Assembly: GCA_023437365.1 (NCBI GenBank)
Contig: JAEZGK010000103.1
Coordinates: 186,001-250,000, forward strand
Reading direction: 5' to 3'
Length of the DNA stretch: 64,000 bases
Origin: Bacillota bacterium
GTDB taxonomy: Bacteria; Bacillota; Clostridia; Lachnospirales; Lachnospiraceae
The notes under the pieces were generated by a model. That model saw only the letters and a program-made list of their open reading frames with translations, made no database searches and had not been told where the DNA came from. The translations under genes were made by a program, and so were the position numbers. This document shows, in pieces, positions 53,189 through 62,360 of this stretch; the first letter of the stretch is position 1; the number at the start of each line of letters is the position of its first letter.

Positions 53189-54037
53189 ATGGATTGTATT
53201 CAGGATAGTTACGTATTATCAAACGGTATCAAAATCCCTTGCGTAGGCTTCGGGACCTGGAAGCTTCCCAACGCACAGAGCACGGTGGATATTGTAAAGG
53301 CTGCAATCGACTGCGGTTATCGCCACATTGACACTGCCTATGCTTATCAAAATGAGCTAAGTGTAGGGAAAGCGGTCCGGGAGTGCGGACTGAAGAGAAG
53401 CGAGCTTTTTATCACCAGTAAACTGGATAATCCGGACCATGGATATGAGAAAACCATGAATGAATTCGATATGACCATGTCTAATCTGGGAATTGATTAT
53501 CTGGATTTATACTTAATTCATTGGCCGATTCCCCTGGCTTACCGTGACTGTTGGAAAGAAATGAATGAGGGAACCTGGAAAGCATTTGAAGAACTCTATC
53601 AGGAGGGTAAAATAAAAGCCATCGGTGTCAGCAATTTCCTGGAGCATCATATTGATGCCTTATTGGAAACTGCTTCCATCGCACCGATGGTGGATCAGCT
53701 GGAGCTTCATCCCCAATATCCTCAAAGGGATGCTGTGAACTACTGTAAAGAAAAACGGATTATTCTGGAAGCCTGGAGTCCCTTAATTAAAGGACAGATG
53801 GATCATCCGATTTTAAAGGAATTGGCTCGGAAATATGGCAAAACAGCCGCACAGATATTGTTACGCTGGAGTATCCAACATGGCTTTCTGCCTCTGCCGA
53901 AGACCTCCTCAAAAGAACGTATGCAGGAGAATGCCGATATATTTGACTTTGATTTGACTCCTGACGACATTGAAGCCATGAAAGCTTTGGAAATGTACGG
54001 TCTTACCGGTACACATCCTGATTCTGCTCCCTTTTGA
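53189..54037 (+). CDS. Aldo/keto reductase
   Basis: NADPH-dependent carbonyl reductase of 282 residues in the TIM-barrel AKR family. IDTAYAYQNE (catalytic Asp and Tyr), TSKLDNPDHGYEKT (Lys), YLIHWPIP (His) and IGVSNFLEHH are present, and LPKTSSKERMQEN binds the NADP phosphate. ATG at 53189 behind GGAGG; the open frame begins earlier. The substrate is unknown. Confidence 0.92.
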   Translation: MDCIQDSYVLSNGIKIPCVGFGTWKLPNAQSTVDIVKAAIDCGYRHIDTAYAYQNELSVGKAVRECGLKRSELFITSKLDNPDHGYEKTMNEFDMTMSNLGIDYLDLYLIHWPIPLAYRDCWKEMNEGTWKAFEELYQEGKIKAIGVSNFLEHHIDALLETASIAPMVDQLELHPQYPQRDAVNYCKEKRIILEAWSPLIKGQMDHPILKELARKYGKTAAQILLRWSIQHGFLPLPKTSSKERMQENADIFDFDLTPDDIEAMKALEMYGLTGTHPDSAPF

Positions 54038-54085
54038 TAGCAACATATAGGAACAAGCGATCCCGTCCGTCATTGTAACAATTCA

Positions 54086-54173
54086 AGGGGCTGTTGCAGA
54101 ATACCAATTGACCGCTTAAGGCAAGGATAACTGCATCCCTTAAGCTCAATAGCATATTTCTCAGCAGCTCCCT
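54086..54173. terminator. Long imperfect bidirectional terminator hairpin
   Basis: Arms of about 36 bases (54086-54121 with 54136-54173) pair imperfectly; the 5' arm starts AAGGGGCTGTTGCAGA, the same core as in the hairpin at 15396. It lies between the convergent stops of the aldo/keto reductase and a GNAT. Confidence 0.65.
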
Positions 54174-54186
54174 CGATGATCGGTGA

Positions 54187-54639
54187 TTAAATATCCTTCT
54201 TCATGCATACTGATAATGGCATATCTTTATATTGCCCATAATTCTCTATGATCCGATAACCTAGCTTCTCATATAATCTCATGGCTGCCGTCAGCGGTTT
54301 TCCCGTCTCCAGAATCAGGGTCTGATACCCTTTTGACTTAGCCCGCTCCTCCAATCTCTTGATCAGCTCCTTGGCATAACCGTTACCTCGGTACTCCTGA
54401 TATAGAAAAACCCGTTTCATCTCTGCAACACCCTCGTCATAATGCCTGAAGGCTGCACAACCAATTGGCTTATTATCATCATAGAGCAGGATGACATCAT
54501 GGATCTTCTCTAAGGTATTGAAGCTGTGATACTGAGCTCTCTGCTTCTCTCCACCGACAAGCTCATTCAGATTGTCATCCAGCATTCCGCACAACATAAC
54601 AAAATCCTCATTTCTTCCGTCCGTTACAATAAACTGCAT
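54187..54639 (-). CDS. GNAT-family N-acetyltransferase
   Basis: 150 residues with PIGCAAFRHYDEGVAEMKRVFL and the acetyl-CoA loop YRGNGYAKELIKRLEERA, followed by LYEKLGYRIIENYG. ATG behind GGGGGAG. It follows the histidine phosphatase gene with a terminator between. The substrate is unknown. Confidence 0.88.
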   Translation of the reverse strand: MQFIVTDGRNEDFVMLCGMLDDNLNELVGGEKQRAQYHSFNTLEKIHDVILLYDDNKPIGCAAFRHYDEGVAEMKRVFLYQEYRGNGYAKELIKRLEERAKSKGYQTLILETGKPLTAAMRLYEKLGYRIIENYGQYKDMPLSVCMKKDI

Positions 54640-54664
54640 ACTCTCCCCCTATTGTGAATTAAAT

Positions 54665-54698
54665 ATGGCTATTGTAGGCTATAGCCTGCAACAGCCAT
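54665..54698 (-). terminator. Intrinsic terminator of the histidine phosphatase gene
   Basis: On the minus strand a 15-bp stem (with G-U pairs) closes on TATA, arms 54684-54698 and 54665-54679, followed by ATTTAATT, six bases past the stop. Confidence 0.7.
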
Positions 54699-54703
54699 TT
54701 CAT

Positions 54704-55330
54704 CTATTCTTTCCAATGATTGCGGTACAACTGCGGATATCCCTCCAGATGTGCGAAATCATTGAAGCGTTCCAGATAGAACCTGTCATATCCGGGATGA
54801 TATACTAATTGTGTAATACCGGTATTCTCAAGAGACACACCAAATAGGAACCGTCTCGCCTGATTTTTTCCAAACAGTGCAGCCAGCAGCACCCGGATGG
54901 TTCCTCCATGGGTTATAATCGCAATATTCTTATTACCGCTCTGAACAAGCTCCTGAATCACCGGCATGGCACGTTCATAGACCGAGGTACCATTTTCGCC
55001 CTCAGGATAAGGAATATCCTCCACCAGCTTCATCTGCTCCTCTTTAAAATCAGAAAAGTGTTCCGCAACATAAGCGTCCGATTTTCCGGTTAAGAGTCCA
55101 AAGGAAATCTCCTGCAAATCCTCCCGAATTTCATGAGGAAGCTGCAGCGCCTCATTGACAATCTGAGCTGTCTGTATTGCACGTACCAAATTACTGGAAT
55201 ATAAAGCATCGATATGATAGTTCTTAATTCGATCCCGTAATAACTCCGCCTGTAAGCGTCCCTCCTCAGACAGTTCTACATCCACATTGCATAAGGAGCT
55301 GTTCTGCCTTCCATGTCTGATCAGATACAA
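54704..55330 (-). CDS. Histidine phosphatase (phosphoglycerate mutase-like)
   Basis: LIRHGRQN holds the phosphorylated histidine; LSEEGRLQAELL, SNLVRAIQTAQ and ITHGGTIRVLLAALF complete the family site. 208 residues; a broad phosphatase such as CobC/PhoE-type is more likely than glycolytic mutase. The only in-frame start is TTG, and the ribosome site is poor (GGCGGTG, 14 bases away), so the start is uncertain. Confidence 0.85.
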   Translation of the reverse strand: MYLIRHGRQNSSLCNVDVELSEEGRLQAELLRDRIKNYHIDALYSSNLVRAIQTAQIVNEALQLPHEIREDLQEISFGLLTGKSDAYVAEHFSDFKEEQMKLVEDIPYPEGENGTSVYERAMPVIQELVQSGNKNIAIITHGGTIRVLLAALFGKNQARRFLFGVSLENTGITQLVYHPGYDRFYLERFNDFAHLEGYPQLYRNHWKE

Positions 55331-55421
55331 ATTAACTATATAGAATCACCGCCTTATGCGTTAGTATGATATAAAAGCTTTGTAAAGATGCAAATGACAT
55401 ACCCTGGCTACTATTCGTTTA

Positions 55422-55542
55422 GATTAAATTATCAAAAGCGCTAGAGGTGCTTTCCTGATACAATATATTGATATGTAAGCTAGCTTACAAAATCAATATA
55501 TTGTATCAGGAAAAGTACGTAGCACCTTTTGATAATTTAATC
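55422..55542. repeat. 121-bp MITE-like inverted repeat
   Basis: Terminal arms of 17 bp are perfect (55422-55438 with 55526-55542), then about 12 unmatched bases, then 21-22 bp perfect pairing (55451-55471 with 55492-55512), and the centre is a 16-bp palindrome TGTAAGCTAGCTTACA (55474-55489). It lies 43 bases past the asnA stop and before the histidine phosphatase. The shape suits a non-autonomous element; no target duplication was verified. Confidence 0.8.
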
Positions 55543-55585
55543 ATAATAAAAAAAACAAATTCTTTTACACCTTTTGATTTAAACT

Positions 55586-56593
55586 CTATAATAGATGCAG
55601 ATTCTTTTTCTCTGCTTCATCAAGAACCTCCTGAGGCCAGATCGAGGACTGTACCTCACCGATATGAGCCTTGCGGAGGTAAAACATACAGATTCGGGAT
55701 TGTCCGATACCACCACCGATGGTATAAGGAAGCTCCTTGTTAATCAAAGCCTTCTGGAAAGGTAATTCCGAGCGATTCATGCAATCACTGAGCATTAGCT
55801 GCTCTACAAGAGAATCCTCGTCTACACGAATACCCATGGATGACAGCTCCAAAGCAATATCAAGAACCGGATAATATACGATGATATCACCGTTCAGCTT
55901 CCAGTCATCATAGTCAGGTGCCCTACCGTCATGACGCTCGCCTGAGGCTAAGGCCCCGCCGATCTGCATGATGAATACAGCTCCCAGTTCTTTTGCAGCA
56001 ATGTATTCTCTTTCCTTCGGTGTCAGGTTGGGATATTTATCCTCCAATTCCTGAGAGTACACAAAGCTAATCTCCTCCGGAAGAATTTCCTTGATATAAT
56101 CATATTTGGAGGCCATATATTTCTCTGTGTTTTTCAGTGCAGTATATACCTTTTGTACAATCGATTTCAAGGTATCTATGTTACGTTCACCTTTGTCTAT
56201 AATTTTCTCCCAGTCCCACTGATCAACATAGATAGAGTGAATATTATCCGTTTCCTCATCTCTTCGGATAGCGCTCATATCTGTATAAAGGCCTTCTCCT
56301 CTCGAGAAGCCATACCTTTTTAAAGCAAGTCTCTTCCATTTTGCTAAGGAATGCACGATTTCCACAACAGCATCATCCTGTTCCTTCACCCCGAAGCTAA
56401 CCGGCCTTTCCACACCGTTCAAATTGTCATTCAAACCGGTTTCCGGTTTTACAAATAAAGGTGCAGATACTCTGGTGAGATTCAACTGCTTTGCCAATTC
56501 CTTTTCAAAATAGTCCTTACAGTACTTAATGCCGATTTCTGTCTCCTTAATATCGATCTCGGCCTGATAACCCTCAGGTATTACCAGCTTCAT
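55586..56593 (-). CDS. asnA: Aspartate--ammonia ligase AsnA
   Basis: Makes asparagine from aspartate, ammonia and ATP; class II tRNA-synthetase-like fold. The N-terminus VSAPLFVKPETGLNDNLNG, YTDMSAIRRDEE, IYVDQWDWEK and GGGIGQSRICMFYLRKAHIGE are strongly conserved. 335 residues. ATG behind GGAGGAAG. It lies 126 bases after the small gene at 56720. Confidence 0.96.
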   Translation of the reverse strand: MKLVIPEGYQAEIDIKETEIGIKYCKDYFEKELAKQLNLTRVSAPLFVKPETGLNDNLNGVERPVSFGVKEQDDAVVEIVHSLAKWKRLALKRYGFSRGEGLYTDMSAIRRDEETDNIHSIYVDQWDWEKIIDKGERNIDTLKSIVQKVYTALKNTEKYMASKYDYIKEILPEEISFVYSQELEDKYPNLTPKEREYIAAKELGAVFIMQIGGALASGERHDGRAPDYDDWKLNGDIIVYYPVLDIALELSSMGIRVDEDSLVEQLMLSDCMNRSELPFQKALINKELPYTIGGGIGQSRICMFYLRKAHIGEVQSSIWPQEVLDEAEKKNLHLL

Positions 56594-56719
56594 ATGTCTT
56601 CCTCCATAAATGAGAATAATTTATAACTGAATATGCTATGTAGCACATTTTACATTTTTATTCATGTCTTGTCAATAAAATGCGCCTTACAGCTGTTGTT
56701 TCTAATACCGCATTTATTA

Positions 56720-57037
56720 TTATGCACGGCTTCTTTTGATTTCATAGATATCATTATAAACCTGCATCATGATGGCAAAGGCTTCCTCTGATATTACTCC
56801 GGCCTGGTGACCATACTCAATTAAAAAACAGGTATAGGCTACAAACCTAAAATGTGCAAACAGAAGCTCAAAGTTCTCCAATTCATAATATTTTTTGATG
56901 ATGCTCCAGTTATATTCAGCCAGTTCCTTAACAGTATCCATATCATTATTTTGAAGCAGTTCTATCATGTCATCAATCTTATCTTCTACAAACAGCTCCT
57001 TCAAATCCGCATCCAGATTCGCAAGCTCTTCCTTCAT
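56720..57037 (-). CDS. Small acidic helical protein of unknown function
   Basis: 105 residues, no family recognised. It is acidic and appears fully helical (ELANLDADLKELFVEDKIDD, then MIELLQNNDMDTVKELAEYN), with no signal peptide or membrane helix; ending KRSRA. ATG behind GGGAGGGAGG, a strong site, supports it as real. It stands upstream of asnA on the same strand. Confidence 0.65.
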   Translation of the reverse strand: MKEELANLDADLKELFVEDKIDDMIELLQNNDMDTVKELAEYNWSIIKKYYELENFELLFAHFRFVAYTCFLIEYGHQAGVISEEAFAIMMQVYNDIYEIKRSRA

Positions 57038-57187
57038 ATAAATCCTCCCTCCCGCCGTCTGGCGGCGCTACAGTATGAGTATATACCCGATGATTCTACC
57101 ATAACAAGCCTGTATTGTCCAAGAAAACTATTATCATCCCACAGCAAACTGATTAAACAGATGAAGCAAAGTAAAATCCGTGAATAA

Positions 57188-57237
57188 AAAGGCGGCTGTA
57201 AAATCATGGCGTACCTAATTTTACAACCGTCCCCTTT
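57188..57237 (-). terminator. Terminator of the Thr/Ala/Pro-rich lipoprotein gene
   Basis: On the minus strand about 17 bp pair around AAAATTAGG...TTTT with a two-base bulge, followed by TTTTTATT, 33 bases past the stop. Confidence 0.8.
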
Positions 57238-57270
57238 GAAATTGCCTGCATATCTTGTGCCTTACTTTAC

Positions 57271-57930
57271 CTATTGGATTTCCTGCTTACCGGTAATCTT
57301 ACTCTTATCATCCATCTTAAAGGAGTTTTTCACCTCTTCTGAAGCAAAATATACATTACCATCAACGGTAGCATCAACTAGTTGAAAGTCCGTCACCGTA
57401 ACTACGACATCTCCCTTGAAGGTTCCATGCTGAATGCTGGCCATAGGACTGGCAATAATGAGCTTCGGAGCTGTCAAAGTAAATCTTGCCGTAATATTTC
57501 TGTTTGCGTCTTGCGTATACAAGGCGATTTTTCTTTGAATCTGATCCTTGCCGGCGTCATCCTTTTTACCGTTTTTGAATTCGCCTTCCAGTAGAAGCTC
57601 CTGATCAGGGATGGTTAAATCCTTCGTAAGCGCTATGATCCAGGTGCCAGATTTACTGATTGCCTTCAGAAAAGCTTCGTTCGTATCTACGATAGATGCC
57701 GTGGTTACCGCGTCCGGTGCTGTCGTCGGTGCTGTTGTAGCTGCGGTTGTTGGCGCTGTTGTCGGCGCTGTTGTCGGCGCTGTTGTAGCTGCAGTCGTTG
57801 GAGCTACCGTAGGTGTCATCGCACCGGCAGTCGGATCTGTAGCTGAATTATTGGTATTGGATTTCTTAGTGCACCCAGAGAATAGAGCCACAATTAATAA
57901 TAGCGTAATAATAACAGCTTTAACTTTCAT
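57271..57930 (-). CDS. Lipoprotein with Thr/Ala/Pro repeat stalk
   Basis: 219 residues. Signal with lipobox FSGC near residue 20; residues about 30-75 are repeats of APTTA/TAPTT, a flexible, likely glycosylated stalk; the remainder (about 140 residues) is rich in short beta strands (IIALTKDLTIPDQELLLEG, then IQHGTFKGDVVVTVTD), like a right-handed beta-helix. No enzymatic motif is seen. ATG at 57930 behind AGGAGG. A surface-exposed protein of unknown function. Confidence 0.75.
   Translation of the reverse strand: MKVKAVIITLLLIVALFSGCTKKSNTNNSATDPTAGAMTPTVAPTTAATTAPTTAPTTAPTTAATTAPTTAPDAVTTASIVDTNEAFLKAISKSGTWIIALTKDLTIPDQELLLEGEFKNGKKDDAGKDQIQRKIALYTQDANRNITARFTLTAPKLIIASPMASIQHGTFKGDVVVTVTDFQLVDATVDGNVYFASEEVKNSFKMDDKSKITGKQEIQ
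57721..57810. repeat. 12-bp minisatellite coding the Thr/Ala/Pro stalk
   Basis: Repeats of GTTGTCGGCGCT and GTTGTAGCTGC variants in multiples of three bases, so copy changes alter stalk length without frameshift. Confidence 0.8.
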
Positions 57931-58015
57931 ATGATGTCCTCCTGTATTTATATGAAATATCAATAATCACATTGTTTCCAAATTAAAAGAAATAATTCAC
58001 AAGGAAAGAGCGAGA

Positions 58016-58055
58016 GGCTTTGTAAAATAATGATGATTCATTATTTTACAAAGCC
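58016..58055 (-). terminator. Terminator after mmsB
   Basis: Perfect 18-bp stem (58038-58055 with 58016-58033) and ATCA loop on the minus strand, followed by TCTCGCTCTTT. It lies about 106 bases past the mmsB stop and ends the sugar-transport transcript. Confidence 0.75.
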
Positions 58056-58161
58056 CCCCGCCCCTAAAATACATATAGGAGTCTAAGTCAAAACTGATAA
58101 GCTTGATTAATTCAATTCTCACATTTGTCATGTGCATCAGAATAAATATACTATGTTGCTA

Positions 58162-59313
58162 TTATTTGCTCTTCTTCTTGGATAATACGTCGAAGGTTAC
58201 AGCAGCCAGCAATACGGCACCCTTAACAACCTTCTGTACGTTACTGTCAATACCCATGATGGACATACCGTTATTGATGACACCCATAAAAATCGCACCG
58301 ATTACAACTCTGGGAACAGAACCGATACCACCGTAAGCAGAAGCACCACCGATATAACAAGCAGCGATTGCATCCATTTCGTAGTTCACACCGGCGGTAG
58401 GAGCTGCGGAGTTAAAACGTGCAACACAGACTAGAGCTGCTACAGCACTAAGGAATGCCATATTCACATAAGCGAAGAACAACACTCTGTTGGTATTGAT
58501 ACCGGATAGCTTAGCTGCTTTCTCGTTCCCGCCCATTGCATACAGGTAACGTCCTGGTACGGTTTTTGTAGTATAGTAGGTATAAATCAATACGATAACA
58601 CCCAGTAAAATAAGGATGGAAGGAATGCCCTTATGGTTAGCCAGGGAGAAGGAAAATGCGATTACTACCGCACAGATTACAACCACCTGGGACAATTCAG
58701 AAACTAAGGAATCCAACTGATACCCTTTCTTTTTCTTGTTAACTCTGGATATCAACTTTGCTGCAATATAGATCACACATACGATGAAACCAACAATAAT
58801 AGTGATAATATTGATGCTTCCATGAAAAGGATCCGGTACATAACTATTGAATAAAACCAGATAGTTATTCGGGAAAGGTGATATCGTTAATCCCTGCAGA
58901 ACGATTAATGCAACGCCCTTCCATAATAGCATGCCGGCAAGCGTTACGATGAAGGCCGGTATTCTTAAATATGCTATCCAATAACCCTGGATTACACCAA
59001 CCAAAATACCTACAGCCAAGCAGATAATAATCGCCAGCCAGTTATTCATCCCTTTATTAACAATTAAAGTACCTGCAATAGCACCTATCAAACACACGAT
59101 AGATCCTACGGATAGATCGATATTACCGCCGGTCAGAATACACATCAGCATACCAACTGCCAGTATAACGACATAACCGTTCTGTGAGATCAGGTTTGTA
59201 ACATTCTGAGGAACAATCAATGTTCCGCCTGTTGTTATTGCGAAGAATACTGTAACTACAACCAGTGCAAAAATCATTGTATTCTTTTTTAAGATTTCCA
59301 TTGCTTTATCCAT
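58162..59313 (-). CDS. mmsB: Monosaccharide ABC transporter permease (MmsB/GguB type)
   Basis: Membrane channel of a CUT2-type sugar importer. About ten helices in 383 residues; GGNIDLSVGSIVCLIGAIAG and AYIGGASAYGGIGSVPRVVIGA are hallmark loops. The length and a charged insertion (INRVNKKKKGYQL region) fit MmsB/XylH-type permeases. Starts two bases after mmsA stop. Confidence 0.92.
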   Translation of the reverse strand: MDKAMEILKKNTMIFALVVVTVFFAITTGGTLIVPQNVTNLISQNGYVVILAVGMLMCILTGGNIDLSVGSIVCLIGAIAGTLIVNKGMNNWLAIIICLAVGILVGVIQGYWIAYLRIPAFIVTLAGMLLWKGVALIVLQGLTISPFPNNYLVLFNSYVPDPFHGSINIITIIVGFIVCVIYIAAKLISRVNKKKKGYQLDSLVSELSQVVVICAVVIAFSFSLANHKGIPSILILLGVIVLIYTYYTTKTVPGRYLYAMGGNEKAAKLSGINTNRVLFFAYVNMAFLSAVAALVCVARFNSAAPTAGVNYEMDAIAACYIGGASAYGGIGSVPRVVIGAIFMGVINNGMSIMGIDSNVQKVVKGAVLLAAVTFDVLSKKKSK

Positions 59314-59315
59314 CG

Positions 59316-60851
59316 TTATACTCCTTTACTTGATTTTAGTATTTGTCCCATGATAAGCTCCTGAGTAGCTTCTTCTCGGCTAACCTCACCTACCATTTTA
59401 CCTTCGTTCATGATATAGATACGATCGCACATACCGAGGAGTTCAGGTAATTCGGAGGAAATCATAAGAATTGATTTACCCTCAGCTACTAACTGATTGA
59501 TAATACAGTAAATCTCATATTTCGCACCTACGTCAATACCACGGGTAGGTTCATCAAGTATCATAATATCAGGATCTGCAAACATCCACTTACTAATTAA
59601 TACCTTTTGCTGGTTACCACCGCTTAAGTTGCCGACTGTCTGTTCCGGAGATGTACATTTTGTCTTAAGCTTCTCTATGTACATATTCGCTGCCGCAACC
59701 TCCAAATGACTGTCAATTACATTATTTTTGCTGACCTTATTCATACTGGCCAGTGTTGTATTGACACGGATCGGATTACTAAGTACCAGCCCGTCCCCCT
59801 TACGGTCCTCTGTGATATAAGCGAGCTTCTTCTCAATTGCCTGACGGGAGTTATTCAGCTTGACCTCCTGGCCATTCAGCATTAACGTTCCGGAGATATC
59901 CACTCCATAGCTTTTACCAAAGATACTCAGGGCCAGCTCGGTACGTCCCGCACCCATCAGACCGGCGATACCTACGACTTCTCCCTTACGTACATGGAGT
60001 GATACATTATCCACTACCTTACGCTCGGTATAAAGCGGATGGAATACAGTCCAATTCTTTACCTCAAGATTAGTCTCGCCAATAGAAATATTATCTCTTT
60101 TCGGGAACCGATCAGTTAAGGTACGTCCAACCATTCCTTTAATGATACGCTCCTCCTTGACTTCCATGGAATTATCCAGGGTCTCGATGGTCGCACCGTC
60201 TCGGATGATTGTAATCTTATCTGCTACATATGAAATCTCATTTAGTTTATGAGAAATAATAATCGAAGTCAGACCCTCTTTCTTAAACTGAAGCAACAAA
60301 TCCAATAATTTGCGGGAATCCGCTTCATTTAAGGATGCAGTGGGTTCATCTAAAATTAAAAGTTTTACATTTTTGGCAAGTGCCTTTGCTATCTCTACCA
60401 TCTGCTGCTTACCCACACCGATATCCTTAATTAAGGTTCTCGAGGATTCATGCAGACCTACAGTAGCAAGCAATTCATCTGCTTTATGATAAGTCTCTTC
60501 CCAGTTTATTCTGGTGGTTGAGCCTCGCTCGTTACCAAGAAACATATTCTCGCCAATCGTCATGTAAGGAACCAACGCCAGCTCTTGATGTATAATTACA
60601 ATGCCCTTTTCTTCACTGTCCTTTATCACATTGAATTTGCATTCCTCTCCCTGATAAAGGATTTCTCCTTCATAGCTTCCATGAGGATAAATTCCGCTGA
60701 GAACATTCATCAAAGTGGACTTTCCAGCCCCATTTTCGCCAACAAGTGCATGGATTTCACCTTCTTCAACCTGAAGGTTAACGTTATCTAATGCTATGAC
60801 TCCGGGGAAGCGTTTGGTAATATTTTTCATTTCCAACAATATTGCTGCCAA
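59316..60851 (-). CDS. mmsA: Monosaccharide ABC transporter ATP-binding protein (MmsA/GguA type)
   Basis: Double ATPase of a CUT2 importer, 511 residues. First half: GENGAGKST, GVGKQQMVEIAKAL, LILDEPTASL; second half: Walker A is altered to GLMGAGRTE, signature LSGGNQQKV and ILDEPTRGIDV. SGIYPHGSYEGEI and IIHQELALVP fit the GguA branch. Start is TTG behind AGGAGGGG. Confidence 0.94.
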   Translation of the reverse strand: MAAILLEMKNITKRFPGVIALDNVNLQVEEGEIHALVGENGAGKSTLMNVLSGIYPHGSYEGEILYQGEECKFNVIKDSEEKGIVIIHQELALVPYMTIGENMFLGNERGSTTRINWEETYHKADELLATVGLHESSRTLIKDIGVGKQQMVEIAKALAKNVKLLILDEPTASLNEADSRKLLDLLLQFKKEGLTSIIISHKLNEISYVADKITIIRDGATIETLDNSMEVKEERIIKGMVGRTLTDRFPKRDNISIGETNLEVKNWTVFHPLYTERKVVDNVSLHVRKGEVVGIAGLMGAGRTELALSIFGKSYGVDISGTLMLNGQEVKLNNSRQAIEKKLAYITEDRKGDGLVLSNPIRVNTTLASMNKVSKNNVIDSHLEVAAANMYIEKLKTKCTSPEQTVGNLSGGNQQKVLISKWMFADPDIMILDEPTRGIDVGAKYEIYCIINQLVAEGKSILMISSELPELLGMCDRIYIMNEGKMVGEVSREEATQELIMGQILKSSKGV

Positions 60852-60929
60852 TAGAACCCCTCCTATATATATTTGGTATACATAATAATGCCGGCCGCCT
60901 GCACAACAGCCGTTATCTTACATGGGCAT

Positions 60930-61014
60930 TATTAAATCATGAACATAATGCGTGTTCATGATTTAATAAAAGGAGTGTTGCAGTTAGTATCCCATGCTAC
61001 AACACTCCCTTTTT
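60930..61014 (-). terminator. Two hairpins between chvE and mmsA
   Basis: Read on the minus strand, a terminator-like hairpin (61010-60971, GGAGTGTTG stem) followed by TTTTATT, then a second stem of 15 bp (60930-60968, TGTTCATGATTTAA arms). They begin 10 bases past the chvE stop, so they probably cut off most transcripts and leave fewer messages for mmsA and mmsB, giving excess binding protein. Confidence 0.7.
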
Positions 61015-61023
61015 GAATGTTGA

Positions 61024-62091
61024 TTACTTTAACTGATCCTCAGTATAGTACTTGGAGTCAATTAATAATTCCTTATAATTGTTGATATCTGCAAATACGG
61101 GCTCACAAAGGTAAGAAGGAATGATGCCTGTACCGTTATCATAGGTCTTGGTATCGTTAACGGGAACTTCCTTATCGGTTAAGATAGCGTTAACCATCTC
61201 AACAACCTTCTTAGCTAAAGTACGGGTATCCTTAAAGATTGACATTGACTGAATTCCAGCAATAATGTTCTTTGTGGAAGTGATGTCGCAGTCCTGACCG
61301 GTTAAGATCGGGAAATTATCCTTTGTATAACCAGCATTAACTAAAGCGTTGGTGATACCGATTGCACAGGAGTCATTGTTAGAAAGTACTGCATCAAGCT
61401 TTGTTCCATCAGCATAATATGCTGTGATCAGGTTCTCCATTCTCTTCTGAGCTTCTTCTGTCTTCCAGCCGGGAGTAGCAACCTCTTCAAAGGACTTCTG
61501 ACCGGATACTACATTTAACTTACCACTCTCTATATAAGGTGTTAAGATATCCATAGCGCCGCCGAAGAAGAAACGAGCGTTGTTATCATCAGGTGAACCT
61601 GTGAATAACTCGATATTGAAAGGACCAGCCTGGTTTTCAAGATCCAGAGTGTCAGCTATGTATTTACCCTGAATGGTACCAACCATGTAATTATCAAAGG
61701 TTGCATAGTATGAAACAGCATCCGTATCCATGATCAGACGATCGTAAGCGATAACGGGGATTTTCTTATCCTTAGCTTCTGCTAATACTGTACCTAAAGA
61801 ACCGCCATCGATAGAAGCGATAACCAATACGTCACAGCCGCTGGTAATCATGTTCTCAATCTGAGAAACCTGAGTAGCAACGTCATCGTTAGCATACTGT
61901 AAGTCTACTGTATAACCAGCCTCTTCCAGTGACTTCTTCATGTTGTCACCGTCCTGGTTCCAACGCTGTAAATCCTTAGTAGGCATTGCAACGCCAACCT
62001 TCTGCTTACCGCCATCAGCTCCCTGACATCCAACCATGAATGAGGAAACGAGTGCGATGCACAATAAAACTGCTAATAACTTTTTCTTCAT
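61024..62091 (-). CDS. chvE: ChvE-like monosaccharide-binding lipoprotein
   Basis: Extracellular binding protein feeding MmsAB. 355 residues; signal with lipobox MVGC; QRWNQDGDNMKKSLEEAGY, VDLQYANDDVATQVSQIENM and IASIDGGSL fit ChvE/MmsE-type proteins that bind glucose, galactose, arabinose or xylose. ATG behind GGGAGGAT. It is first of the three transport genes and separated from mmsA by hairpins. Confidence 0.92.
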   Translation of the reverse strand: MKKKLLAVLLCIALVSSFMVGCQGADGGKQKVGVAMPTKDLQRWNQDGDNMKKSLEEAGYTVDLQYANDDVATQVSQIENMITSGCDVLVIASIDGGSLGTVLAEAKDKKIPVIAYDRLIMDTDAVSYYATFDNYMVGTIQGKYIADTLDLENQAGPFNIELFTGSPDDNNARFFFGGAMDILTPYIESGKLNVVSGQKSFEEVATPGWKTEEAQKRMENLITAYYADGTKLDAVLSNNDSCAIGITNALVNAGYTKDNFPILTGQDCDITSTKNIIAGIQSMSIFKDTRTLAKKVVEMVNAILTDKEVPVNDTKTYDNGTGIIPSYLCEPVFADINNYKELLIDSKYYTEDQLK

Positions 62092-62140
62092 AAATAAATC
62101 CTCCCAAAAAGTTTATTGTTAATTACTACATTAAGATAAT

Positions 62141-62169
62141 AACATAGATAAAATAGGATTAACTTGCAA
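62141..62169 (-). promoter_or_regulatory. Possible chvE-mmsAB promoter
   Basis: On the minus strand TTGCAA (62169-62164) and TATGTT (62146-62141) are 17 bases apart, about 50 bases upstream of the chvE ATG. No operator for the YesN-type regulator could be recognised. The remaining bases of 62092-62360 contain no gene. Confidence 0.4.
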
Positions 62170-62283
62170 TGAACTGTATATTTTTATTTTAAAATGGGAA
62201 TAATAACATGCTAAAATCATTCTATCGCAATATAATGCTATCCAAAAGACAATTATGTCCTAGTTCTAGGCTGTTTTAATGAA

Positions 62284-62314
62284 AAAAGAAGGATCGGTCT
62301 CCGATCCTTCTTTT
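62284..62314. terminator. Bidirectional terminator after the XylF-like gene
   Basis: Perfect 14-bp stem (62284-62297 with 62301-62314) with a 3-base loop; A and T runs flank it. On the minus strand it follows the XylF-like gene stop by 47 bases. Confidence 0.9.
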
Positions 62315-62360
62315 ATATGGTAGCTGTAGGAAGCATGATGAAATAATACAGTCTGAACAC

